Below are positions 1 through 6,291 of a stretch of DNA of 10,000 nt, one piece after another. Source of the stretch: Kiritimatiellota bacterium (lineage in GTDB: Bacteria > Verrucomicrobiota > Kiritimatiellia > JAAZAB01). The stretch is taken from positions 1-10,000 of the forward strand of contig VSJD01000293.1 in NCBI GenBank assembly GCA_008636095.1, given 5' to 3'. The notes beneath the pieces were generated by a model. That model had not been told where the DNA came from. It saw only the letters and a list, made by a program, of their open reading frames with translations, and did not search any database. Position numbers and translations under genes: made by a program. Each line of letters begins with the position of its first letter. Positions within the stretch are counted from its first letter, which is position 1.

Positions 1-519
1 TACGCGGATTGGACCGCCAAAGTTGTGCCGATCCTGGAGGACATTGGTTTTGATGCCATCTGGGCCTTTGACGATGTGGCGTTCAATTCCGGGCCGGTAT
101 TCAATCCGGACTTTTACCGCCGGCATATTCTGCCCAAAGAACGCGCAATTGCGCAAAACTTTTCCAAACCGTTAATTACGCATAGTGATGGCAACATGAC
201 GCCGCTTTTGGATGCCTGGCTTGAACTCGGTCAGCAGGCAATTCATCCGCTTCAACCGGATGTCATGGATATTCACGCCGTCAAAGTCCAATATGGCGGC
301 CGGGTTTGCCTGGTCGGCAATATCAGTATGGCCGATCTGGTAAACAAACAACCGGCGGATATCATGGCCCAAGCACGGGAACGGATTGAAACCATCGGGC
401 GGGGCGGTGGCTATATCCTGTCGTCATCCAACAGTCTGACGGACAACATGAAACCCGAAAACGTGCTGGCAATGCGAGACGCCATTCAGGAGTACGGCGT
501 GCCTGGAAGACGGGACTAA
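1..519 (+). CDS. Uroporphyrinogen decarboxylase-family (URO-D-like) protein, C-terminal part
   Basis: The reading frame is open from base 1, so this is the last 172 residues of a longer gene. The GTG at 25 is an internal codon, not a credible start. The text fits the C-terminal half of the URO-D/cobalamin methyltransferase superfamily (TIM barrel): an ITHSDGN strand-loop, then a GNIS segment after a YGGR turn, and a GGGYILSSSN segment before a final helix ending EYG. True URO-D makes coproporphyrinogen; many paralogues are corrinoid or thiol methyltransferases or have unknown substrates. The Zn-binding H-x-C-G motif of MtaA/MtbA-type enzymes reads HSDG here, so a canonical zinc methyltransferase is unlikely. 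It ends 18 bases before the next gene and is probably co-transcribed with the two genes downstream. The family call is firm; the substrate is unknown. Confidence 0.85.
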   Translation, partial: YADWTAKVVPILEDIGFDAIWAFDDVAFNSGPVFNPDFYRRHILPKERAIAQNFSKPLITHSDGNMTPLLDAWLELGQQAIHPLQPDVMDIHAVKVQYGGRVCLVGNISMADLVNKQPADIMAQARERIETIGRGGGYILSSSNSLTDNMKPENVLAMRDAIQEYGVPGRRD

Positions 520-526
520 CCATCAC

Positions 527-530
527 AGGA
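527..530 (+). promoter_or_regulatory. Ribosome binding site (AGGA) for the isochorismatase-fold gene
   Basis: AGGA lies 7 bases before the ATG at 538, in the 18-base gap after the URO-D-like stop codon. It supports ATG 538 as the start and translation from a shared mRNA. Confidence 0.6.
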
Positions 531-537
531 AAAGACC

Positions 538-1518
538 ATGCAATACAATAATGCGCTCAAGCCGATTGAGAATCCGTTGCCGATCCTGGCGGACCACCCG
601 CGCTACATAGAACCGTTGCAATGCGAGCGGCGTTTCCTGGCGCCGCCCGTGGTGAATGAAAAGGATGTCGATCTGTGTGTGCGGGCCTGGCGTTACTGGT
701 ACAATGCCCGCGGGATTATTGAGATGGAAAACCGGCTTGAGGCGAAGGCCACCGCCATCATCATGGTGCATCCCTGGGGTATTGACGATAATGCCGGCCT
801 GAAAACACCCGAACCGGCAGGCGTCGCATTTTTCTGTGCGCGTGACAAGAACAACATTGCCCGCGAGCACATCCGGGAAGTCGTCAATCCGTTCCTCCGC
901 CGCCTGCGGCCTGACGTTGCGCTCGTGGGTTACTCCCTCCCAGGAAAGGAAGACGCTATTCGCGGGTTGATGTATGCCTCGATCGTCACACCGCCGGAGA
1001 AGTTGGATGAGGCAAAAGGCCGCGCACTGCTTAAGGAGCGTTTGCGACAACACAGCTTCCGGGGAGAGCCCCTGGTTGCCTCGTTGAATCTTGACACGAA
1101 CGGTCCAGTAAAAAGCTACTTCGCCCAGACGTCATCCACGGATGCCGGCGCGCGTTACAGCGGCGCGGGCTTCTGGGATCTGCCCATGCCGCTGTGCCGG
1201 GATTTAGAGCGCGTGCCGGCAGACCTCGTTTTTTATGATGCCGAAGGCTATCCGAAAGTACGCGATTTCCTAAAAAGCCGCGGTATTCGTCATATCCTGT
1301 TGATCGGCTATTGCACGGACATGTGCGTGATGAGAACCACGTGCGGTTATCAGAATTTCAGCCAGGACTTTAACGTCTTCATCGTGGGCGACGCCACGCT
1401 GGCCACTTTTCCCGGCAGTGTTACGCCGCGGTTTGCCACCCAAGCCGCGCTGGCAAATGCGGCGCTTACGCAATTAATCACGCAGGCGAACTGGGTGCGG
1501 CTTGAGAAGGCGTTATGA
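538..1518 (+). CDS. Isochorismatase-fold cysteine hydrolase, long atypical form
   Basis: This is a 326-residue protein, longer than typical isochorismatase/nicotinamidase enzymes (about 180-230). The family signature is in the C-terminal third: RHILLIGYCTDMCVMRTT, where Cys263 (in MCV) aligns with the catalytic cysteine, followed by a strand reading NVFIVGDATLATFP that carries the usual post-nucleophile pattern. The N-terminal strand reads IIMVHPWGIDD (about residues 74-84) where the family normally has a D-x-Q motif. The usual Lys between the two motifs is not evident; that region reads LVFYDAEGYPK. An extra N-terminal stretch of about 60 residues precedes the core. The family hydrolyses amides or vinyl ethers, for example isochorismate, nicotinamide or N-carbamoyl compounds. 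The substrate here cannot be told. It follows a URO-D-like gene and overlaps a deacetylase gene by 4 bases, suggesting one pathway. Confidence 0.85.
   Translation: MQYNNALKPIENPLPILADHPRYIEPLQCERRFLAPPVVNEKDVDLCVRAWRYWYNARGIIEMENRLEAKATAIIMVHPWGIDDNAGLKTPEPAGVAFFCARDKNNIAREHIREVVNPFLRRLRPDVALVGYSLPGKEDAIRGLMYASIVTPPEKLDEAKGRALLKERLRQHSFRGEPLVASLNLDTNGPVKSYFAQTSSTDAGARYSGAGFWDLPMPLCRDLERVPADLVFYDAEGYPKVRDFLKSRGIRHILLIGYCTDMCVMRTTCGYQNFSQDFNVFIVGDATLATFPGSVTPRFATQAALANAALTQLITQANWVRLEKAL
1504..1510 (+). promoter_or_regulatory. Ribosome binding site (GAGAAGG) inside the end of the preceding gene
   Basis: GAGAAGG sits 4 bases before the ATG at 1515, within the last codons of the isochorismatase-fold gene. 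With the ATGA stop/start overlap it points to coupled translation. Confidence 0.55.
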
Positions 1519-2321
1519 AATGGAAGAATAATAAAAAATGGGTTTATTCAATCACGTATGACGAAGGCTGTGAGTTGCTTCTGAAGCATGCTCTGCCCGT
1601 TCACCGCCGTTATGGAATTCCCGGGCACGTGGCCCTGGTGGCTTCGCAGGTGGGCGTGCCGCGCAACGTGCCGGGCAGTAGCTTAGACGGGATGATGATC
1701 CTCAGCCGTGAAGAGTTGACGATGCTGGCCCGTGAAGGCTGGGGCGTCTCCTGCCACGGCATGACCCACGCCGGTATCAACGCCGACAATGCGCGCTACG
1801 AAGTGGTGGAGGCGCGCCGGGTGCTGGAGCAGACACTGCAGCGGCCCGTCCCGCTGTTCTGTGTGCCAAATAACAACAACAGCTACCCGGCGGCGCTGGC
1901 CGTGGCCGCCGAGGCCGGCTACACCGCCATCATGACCATCACCGATATGGTCAACCTGCCGACGGGCATGAAGCGAGTCCATCCGTTCGCGGCAAATCCC
2001 GCAGATCCCTTGGCTGACAAGCGTGTTTCCGAATTGCTGAACCTCGGGCGCGTGCCACTGCATACCGAGTATCCGCCGCCGTTCTACTCCAAGTTCGACC
2101 CGTACAAGCGTATTCACCAGGCCATTGACGCCGGCGGCTGGATAATTGATTACTGCCACTGCCCGACGCCGGGCAAGGCAATCCACCCTTGGAAGGACTG
2201 CACCCTTGAGCAGTTGGAGGAGCGCTTTGCCACGGTCTGCCGCATCGGCGGGAACGACGTGTGGCTGGCTGAGCCAAACGAGGTTGTGGAATATCTGCGC
2301 CACCAAAGTAGAAAGACGTGA
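1515..2321 (+). CDS. Polysaccharide deacetylase (NodB homology) family protein
   Basis: A 268-residue protein with NodB-fold motifs. Motif 1 reads SITYDEG (Asp16 as likely general base, Glu17 where the family usually has the metal-binding Asp of TFDDG). Motif 2 reads CHGMTH (His81 and His85, the H-x3-H metal ligands). Family members are metal-dependent carbohydrate esterases (CE4) that remove N- or O-acetyl groups, and some relatives act on non-sugar amides. No signal peptide or membrane segment is visible (the N-terminus is charged, MKWKNNKKW), so it is probably cytoplasmic. That would suit a catabolic or small-molecule role rather than cell-wall editing. A C-terminal extension contains IIDYCHC and LAEPNEVVEYLR. 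The gene overlaps the upstream gene by 4 bases and ends the first operon. Fold and family are clear; the substrate is unknown. Confidence 0.85.
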   Translation: MKWKNNKKWVYSITYDEGCELLLKHALPVHRRYGIPGHVALVASQVGVPRNVPGSSLDGMMILSREELTMLAREGWGVSCHGMTHAGINADNARYEVVEARRVLEQTLQRPVPLFCVPNNNNSYPAALAVAAEAGYTAIMTITDMVNLPTGMKRVHPFAANPADPLADKRVSELLNLGRVPLHTEYPPPFYSKFDPYKRIHQAIDAGGWIIDYCHCPTPGKAIHPWKDCTLEQLEERFATVCRIGGNDVWLAEPNEVVEYLRHQSRKT

Positions 2322-2408
2322 TGACCATAATAAAACAGGCGCCGGACGGCGCGGATCATGAAATCCGCTTGCTCGACATCGTTTGCCATCCAACATAGGC
2401 TTTTTAAA

Positions 2409-2468
2409 CGTCGCCATGACCGCCATCCTTCTGCCCGCCCTCGTGTTAGACGTCCCGCCATGGTGACG
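2409..2468. repeat. Inverted repeat, 10-base arms, 40-base loop
   Basis: CGTCGCCATG (2409-2418) faces CATGGTGACG (2459-2468). The arms match except for one position that would be a G-T wobble in RNA. It lies upstream of the predicted promoter, so it could be an operator or a structural element at the end of the upstream transcript. The role is unknown. Confidence 0.4.
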
Positions 2469-2496
2469 AGCATGGATTTTGGCGCCATTTTGGGGA

Positions 2497-2524
2497 TTGT
2501 GCATTCCCATCCATTTTCTATAAT
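2497..2524 (+). promoter_or_regulatory. Predicted sigma-70-type promoter for the phosphofructokinase gene
   Basis: A perfect TATAAT -10 box lies at 2519-2524. A weak -35 candidate, TTGTGC, lies 16 bases upstream at 2497-2502, where only the TTG matches consensus. Transcription would start near 2531, about 40 bases before the chosen ATG at 2570. An imperfect palindrome (2493-2508, GGGA/TCCC ends) overlaps the -35 box and could be an operator. Confidence 0.5.
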
Positions 2525-2569
2525 AGCACCGTTTTGTTCGTGCAACCGTTTAATGAAAAGATGCTGTCC

Positions 2570-3853
2570 ATGCCCAAAAACGTGATTGTGGCGCAGTCCG
2601 GCGGGCCGTCGCCGGTGATTAATAATTCCTTGCGGGGCGTCCTGGATGCCTGTATGGAACAACCTGCGGAGTTCGGCAAAGTCTATGGCGGGTGGCACGG
2701 GATTGAAGGCGTGCTAAAGGAAGAACTGCTTGACCTATCTGCCCAGGCGGCGAAGGAAATCGCCCTGCTGGCCACCACGCCCGCCGCCGGCGCCATCGGG
2801 ACCTGCCGCTACAAGCTCAAGGATAAACAGTCCCGGGACTTCGATCGGATCATTGAGGTTATGCAGGCCCACAACGTCGGCTATTTTTTTTATATCGGCG
2901 GCAACGATTCCATGGACACTGCGCACAAGATCAGCCGGATTGCCCAAGACAAGGGGCTCGACCTGGTTGCCACCGGTGTGCCGAAGACTATTGACAATGA
3001 CGTTGGTGATTCCGAATTCAAACTGATTGACCATACGCCCGGTTATGGGTCGGTGGCGCGTTACTGGGCCTGCTTGATCCAGAATGCCAACGAGGAAAAT
3101 GCGGGGGCAAGCCCTTCTGACCCCGTGCTGGTGATCCAGATGATGGGCCGCAAGATCGGCTTCATCCCGGCGGCGGCGCGCCTGGCCGATCCACAGCGCC
3201 AATTCCCTATGCAAATTTACACACCCGAGTCCGGGTTGACCCTCGAACAACTTGCGGACAACGTCAACGACCAGCTCAAACGCAGTGGCCGCTGTATAGT
3301 GGCGCTCAGCGAAGGATTCGATGTGGGTGATATTGGCGCGGCGCAAGACGCCTTCGGGCACGTCGAGTTCGGTGCCAGTAATTTGACGGCCCAGCAGGTG
3401 GTCGTATCGTATTTGAACGCCAAGGGCTTGCCCACCCGTGGGTTTGCCCGCGGGCAGGTCCCCGGCACTGATCAACGTTCCACCGCGGTGTTTGCATCCA
3501 CAGTGGATCTGGATGAGGCCTACCAGGTGGGCCGTCATGCGGTGGAAATTGCCCGCCGCGACGGCAACGGTTGGATGTCCACCATCCTGCGCGCACCGGG
3601 CCGGAAATACACTGTGTGCTTTGACAAAGTGCCCTTGGAGCAGGTTGCCAACAGCGAACGGACCTTCCCGAAAACGTGGCTGAGTCCCAGCAAGATTGAT
3701 GTTACGGACGATTTCCTGCGCTATGCCCAGCCGCTTATCGGCACGAAGTGGGTCAAAATCCCGCTGGAGAAAGGCATTCAGCGTTTTACCAGGTTCCAGC
3801 CGATCTTTGCGGAGAAACAATGCCCGGTTTATAAACCGGAAGCATATGCATAA
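2570..3853 (+). CDS. pfp: 6-phosphofructokinase, probably pyrophosphate-dependent
   Basis: This enzyme phosphorylates fructose 6-phosphate to fructose 1,6-bisphosphate in cytoplasmic glycolysis; pyrophosphate-using forms work reversibly. From ATG 2570 it has 427 residues. Motifs in order: N-terminal AQSGGPSPVINN phosphoryl-donor loop; GGNDS at residues 110-114, where Asp113 stands at the position that is Gly in ATP enzymes (GGDGS); PKTIDND at 138-144 with catalytic Asp142 (K-T-I-D is typical of pyrophosphate forms); and MMGRKIGF at 191-198 for fructose 6-phosphate binding. Upstream in-frame TTG 2534 and ATG 2561 are possible starts. ATG 2570 is preferred because GAAAAG ends 9 bases before it and the conserved PKNVIVAQSGG begins there. 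It has its own predicted promoter and a 56-base gap to the next gene. The donor call is from motifs only. Confidence 0.9.
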   Translation: MPKNVIVAQSGGPSPVINNSLRGVLDACMEQPAEFGKVYGGWHGIEGVLKEELLDLSAQAAKEIALLATTPAAGAIGTCRYKLKDKQSRDFDRIIEVMQAHNVGYFFYIGGNDSMDTAHKISRIAQDKGLDLVATGVPKTIDNDVGDSEFKLIDHTPGYGSVARYWACLIQNANEENAGASPSDPVLVIQMMGRKIGFIPAAARLADPQRQFPMQIYTPESGLTLEQLADNVNDQLKRSGRCIVALSEGFDVGDIGAAQDAFGHVEFGASNLTAQQVVVSYLNAKGLPTRGFARGQVPGTDQRSTAVFASTVDLDEAYQVGRHAVEIARRDGNGWMSTILRAPGRKYTVCFDKVPLEQVANSERTFPKTWLSPSKIDVTDDFLRYAQPLIGTKWVKIPLEKGIQRFTRFQPIFAEKQCPVYKPEAYA

Positions 3854-3862
3854 GGCCGCGAA

Positions 3863-3880
3863 ACTACTCATGGAAGTAGT
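3863..3880. repeat. Small hairpin after the phosphofructokinase stop
   Basis: ACTACT (3863-3868) and AGTAGT (3875-3880) are perfect inverted arms around a 6-base loop, starting 9 bases after the stop codon. There is no following T-tract, so it is a weak terminator or mRNA-end candidate at most. Confidence 0.35.
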
Positions 3881-3901
3881 CAGAATTCAGAATCCAGAAT
3901 G
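3881..3901 (+). repeat. Three tandem CAGAATN heptamers
   Basis: CAGAATT, CAGAATC and CAGAATG follow one another without a gap, ending 8 bases before the next start codon and touching the GAAAGG that could act as its ribosome site. This is a short tandem repeat filling a 56-base intergenic gap. Confidence 0.6.
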
Positions 3902-3909
3902 AAAGGCGC

Positions 3910-5049
3910 ATGTCAAAAAATCTCATGAATCCCAAACTTAAAATTACAAAGTCCACTGCCGTCGTCTATTTCGGCTCCGCGCATGTGGAGCGAGCAGATG
4001 CGGCGGCCAGTTTGCCGGCCAAGTTGGAACGCATCCTGAACAAGGTGGACTTGCCGCGCCTGTGCCAGGGCGCTTGGGTGCCCATCAAAATGCATCTGGG
4101 CGGTGGGCTCGGTTATACCATGATCCACCCGGTCTTCGTCAATATCGTGGTCAAGGCCGTGAAGGCGGCGGGCGGCAAGCCCTTTGTCGTGGATGGTCTG
4201 TTTGGCACGATCGCCACGGCGGCCAAACGCGGCTATACGACGGAAACGTTGGACTGTCCGATCGTCTCCGCCGGCGGGCCCTATGATTCGCACATCGTGA
4301 AGCGCAAGGTGGATTTTCCCGGCCTGGATGAAATTAACGCGTTTGGTGTGATTTGGGACGCGCCTTGCCTGATCAATTTTTCGCATATCAAGGGGCACGG
4401 CGTTTGCAGTTACGGCGGCGCCTGCAAGAATATCGCCATGGGGTGCGTGGACAAATCCACGCGCGGACGTCTGCATGCCCTCAGTGGCGGCATTGACTGG
4501 ATCAAGGACCGATGCCGCTTGTGCGGCCGGTGCGTCAAGGCCTGCGACACCGGTGCGGTCAGCCTGGATAAAAAAAAGAAAGCCGTCTCGTTCTTCTGGC
4601 ATGATTGCCGGTTCTGTGCCCATTGCGTGACGGCCTGTCCGTATGGGGCGCTGGCGATCAGGGCGCGGGATGGCTTCCGGCAGTTCCAGGAAGGCATGGC
4701 CGTGACGACCAAGACCATCCTGGATTCCTTCGATCAAGCGCGCATTCTGCACATCAACCTGCTGACAAACATTTCCATGCTGTGCGACTGTTGGGGTATG
4801 AGCTCGCCAAGTATCGTGCCGGATATAGGGGTCATGGCCTCCCGGGACATGGTGGCCATCGAAACGGCGACGCTCAAAGCTATTGAAGCGCGGCATTTCA
4901 TTCCCGGGAGCTTGATCGGCAACCGCCGGTTGATGAAAAGACGTCACTTGCTTGAACAAATTCACGGCAAGGATCCGTTCCTTCAAATTCGGGCGCTCGA
5001 ACGGCATGGGGTGGGCCGCTCCCGTTACCGGCTGATTGACGTCGTCTGA
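3910..5049 (+). CDS. DUF362 domain protein with two [4Fe-4S] ferredoxin motifs
   Basis: A 379-residue protein. The N-terminal region (about 15-190) has DUF362 features: VPIKMHLGG, then PFVVDG, INFSHIKGH and a GGACKNIAMG segment. Two ferredoxin motifs follow: Cys202, 205, 208, 212 (C-x2-C-x2-C-x3-C, ending in D rather than P) and Cys233, 236, 239, 243 (ending CP). The C-terminal part returns to DUF362-like text (LTNISMLCDCWG, VPDIGVMASRDMVAIE). No signal peptide or membrane helix is seen, so it is likely cytoplasmic. DUF362 proteins are thought to be iron-sulfur proteins of unsettled function, possibly electron carriers. ATG 3910 has GAAAGG only 3 bases upstream, so ATG 3925 is a possible alternative start. 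It lies between pfp and bioF, with gaps of 56 and 69 bases; a functional link to either is unproven. Confidence 0.9.
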   Translation: MSKNLMNPKLKITKSTAVVYFGSAHVERADAAASLPAKLERILNKVDLPRLCQGAWVPIKMHLGGGLGYTMIHPVFVNIVVKAVKAAGGKPFVVDGLFGTIATAAKRGYTTETLDCPIVSAGGPYDSHIVKRKVDFPGLDEINAFGVIWDAPCLINFSHIKGHGVCSYGGACKNIAMGCVDKSTRGRLHALSGGIDWIKDRCRLCGRCVKACDTGAVSLDKKKKAVSFFWHDCRFCAHCVTACPYGALAIRARDGFRQFQEGMAVTTKTILDSFDQARILHINLLTNISMLCDCWGMSSPSIVPDIGVMASRDMVAIETATLKAIEARHFIPGSLIGNRRLMKRRHLLEQIHGKDPFLQIRALERHGVGRSRYRLIDVV

Positions 5050-5070
5050 AATTAATGTTTAGTGAGATCC

Positions 5071-5086
5071 GTCCGATCAGTCCGAT
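5071..5086 (+). repeat. Two GTCCGAT units 9 bases apart
   Basis: GTCCGAT occurs at 5071-5077 and again at 5080-5086 in the 69-base gap before bioF. With only two copies, chance is possible. Confidence 0.4.
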
Positions 5087-5118
5087 GCTTATGAATCCAT
5101 GGATGACTGGAACCCGAC

Positions 5119-6291
5119 ATGACGGACGAAACCTGGATGGAAACGGAATTGGCCCAACTGCGTGCGCAGGGGTTGGAGCGTCAACTCCAGGTTATGCCGG
5201 ATGCCGGTGGTGTATTAATGCTGGACGGCCGGCGCGTTCTTAATTTTTCCAGCAACGATTATTTAGGACTTGCCCGCGCCCCGGCGGTTTTAGAGGCGGC
5301 GGCGGCCGCCTTGCGGTGCTGGGGCGCCGGCGCCACGGCCTCGCGGCTGGTGGTCGGCACACTGCCATGTCATGCGGAACTGGAAACCCGGCTGGCGCAG
5401 TTCAAGGGCTATGCGGCGGCGCTGGTGTTCGGGAGCGGCTACCTTGCAAATGTCGGCGCGGTGTCCGCACTGGTCGGTCGGCATGACCGGGTCCTGGCCG
5501 ACAAGTTGGCGCATGCCAGCCTGCTCGATGGCGCAACCCTCAGCCGCGCTGCGATCCATAGGTTTCAACACAATGACGTGGATCACCTGTTGCGCCTGTT
5601 GCGTCAAAAGCCGGCGTCCGCTCGTGATCTCATTATAACCGAATCCGTGTTCAGTATGGATGGTGATTTGGCGCCCTTGCGCGATATTGCCCGCGTGGCG
5701 CAAGAACAGGGTGCCATGCTTCTGGTGGATGAAGCGCATGCCACCGGGGTATGGGGTCCCGGAGGGACAGGCCTCATTGGCGAATTGCGCCTTCAGCAGG
5801 CCGTGTCGGTGGCCATGGGCACGCTCAGCAAGGCGTTGGGCGCCTATGGCGGGTTCATAGCCGGATCGGAGACGCTCAAGCGTTGGCTGGTGAACCGCGC
5901 GCGGCCATTCATCTTTAGCACGGGTTTGCCGCCGCCCTGCGTCGGCGCCGTCCTGGGCGCGCTGGATGTCCTGAAAAAGAACCCCGGAATGGGCGCCGAT
6001 CTGCTCCGCCGTGCCGACGCATTTCGCCAGCGCCTCCAGGCATCTGGTTTCAACACCGGAAGTTCCGTCAGCCAGATTGTGCCGGTCATCATCGGGGATA
6101 ATCAGAAAATGCTGGCGTTCGCGCGCCGACTACGGGATCATGGAATTCTGGCCGCGGCCATCCGCCCGCCCACCGTGCCCGCGGGCACGGCGCGCTTGCG
6201 GCTTTCCGTAACCTTGGAACATACCTGCGAAGATTTAAACCGTGCGGCGGAAATTCTTACGAACACCGCGCGGGAGGAATGCCTGCTATGA
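5119..6291 (+). CDS. bioF: 8-amino-7-oxononanoate synthase (KAPA synthase)
   Basis: This PLP enzyme condenses pimeloyl-ACP/CoA with L-alanine, releasing CO2, to give 8-amino-7-oxononanoate, the first step of biotin ring assembly. Length is 390 residues (E. coli BioF 384). Visible features of the alpha-oxoamine synthase family: NFSSNDYLGLA at 42-52; His132 in KLAHASLLDGA, matching the PLP-stacking His; ITESVFSMDGDLAPL; DEAHATGVWG with Asp204 and His207; and TLSKALGAYGG with Lys238 as the Schiff-base lysine. Relatives such as 2-amino-3-ketobutyrate CoA ligase and serine palmitoyltransferase share these motifs, but the following bioH-like and bioC genes make BioF the best call. ATG 5119 has only a weak GGA 7 bases upstream. 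The end overlaps the next gene by 4 bases (ATGA). Confidence 0.93.
   Translation: MTDETWMETELAQLRAQGLERQLQVMPDAGGVLMLDGRRVLNFSSNDYLGLARAPAVLEAAAAALRCWGAGATASRLVVGTLPCHAELETRLAQFKGYAAALVFGSGYLANVGAVSALVGRHDRVLADKLAHASLLDGATLSRAAIHRFQHNDVDHLLRLLRQKPASARDLIITESVFSMDGDLAPLRDIARVAQEQGAMLLVDEAHATGVWGPGGTGLIGELRLQQAVSVAMGTLSKALGAYGGFIAGSETLKRWLVNRARPFIFSTGLPPPCVGAVLGALDVLKKNPGMGADLLRRADAFRQRLQASGFNTGSSVSQIVPVIIGDNQKMLAFARRLRDHGILAAAIRPPTVPAGTARLRLSVTLEHTCEDLNRAAEILTNTAREECLL
6272..6277 (+). promoter_or_regulatory. Ribosome binding site (GGGAGG) that decides the bioH start
   Basis: GGGAGG lies within the end of bioF, 10 bases before ATG 6288 but only 1 base before ATG 6279. It therefore favours 6288 as the bioH start, which also creates a 4-base ATGA stop/start overlap. 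Confidence 0.6.

Larger units (their letters stand above)
2322..2569. other. Intergenic leader, 248 bases, no convincing gene
   Basis: Short frames here lack ribosome sites and family features. The stretch holds two small adjacent hairpins after the deacetylase stop (GCGCC/GGCGC at 2339-2352 and GCGGAT/ATCCGC at 2351-2368), a pair of 10-base inverted arms (2409-2418 and 2459-2468), and a promoter-like pair at 2497-2524. The small hairpins share two bases and have no T-tract, so a terminator role for them is only possible. Confidence 0.6.

Noticed and set aside
2339..2368. Rho-independent terminator after the deacetylase gene
   Set aside because: Two short hairpins exist but they share two bases at 2351-2352 and neither is followed by a T-tract, so I list them only as leader structure.
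1683..2510. - strand open frame opposite the deacetylase gene
   Set aside because: It is a shadow frame, rich in Arg and His with no domain, and it runs across the predicted promoter leader.
2358..2585. Small + strand frame in the leader before the phosphofructokinase gene
   Set aside because: It has no ribosome site or conserved features and overlaps the predicted promoter and the real start.
2735..3871. Long - strand open frame opposite the phosphofructokinase gene
   Set aside because: It is antisense to a gene with clear family motifs, has no recognisable domain, and is explained by codon-position GC bias.
3913..5007. Long - strand open frame opposite the DUF362 gene
   Set aside because: It mirrors the whole + strand gene, whose cysteine motifs are unmistakable; the antisense protein shows no family features.
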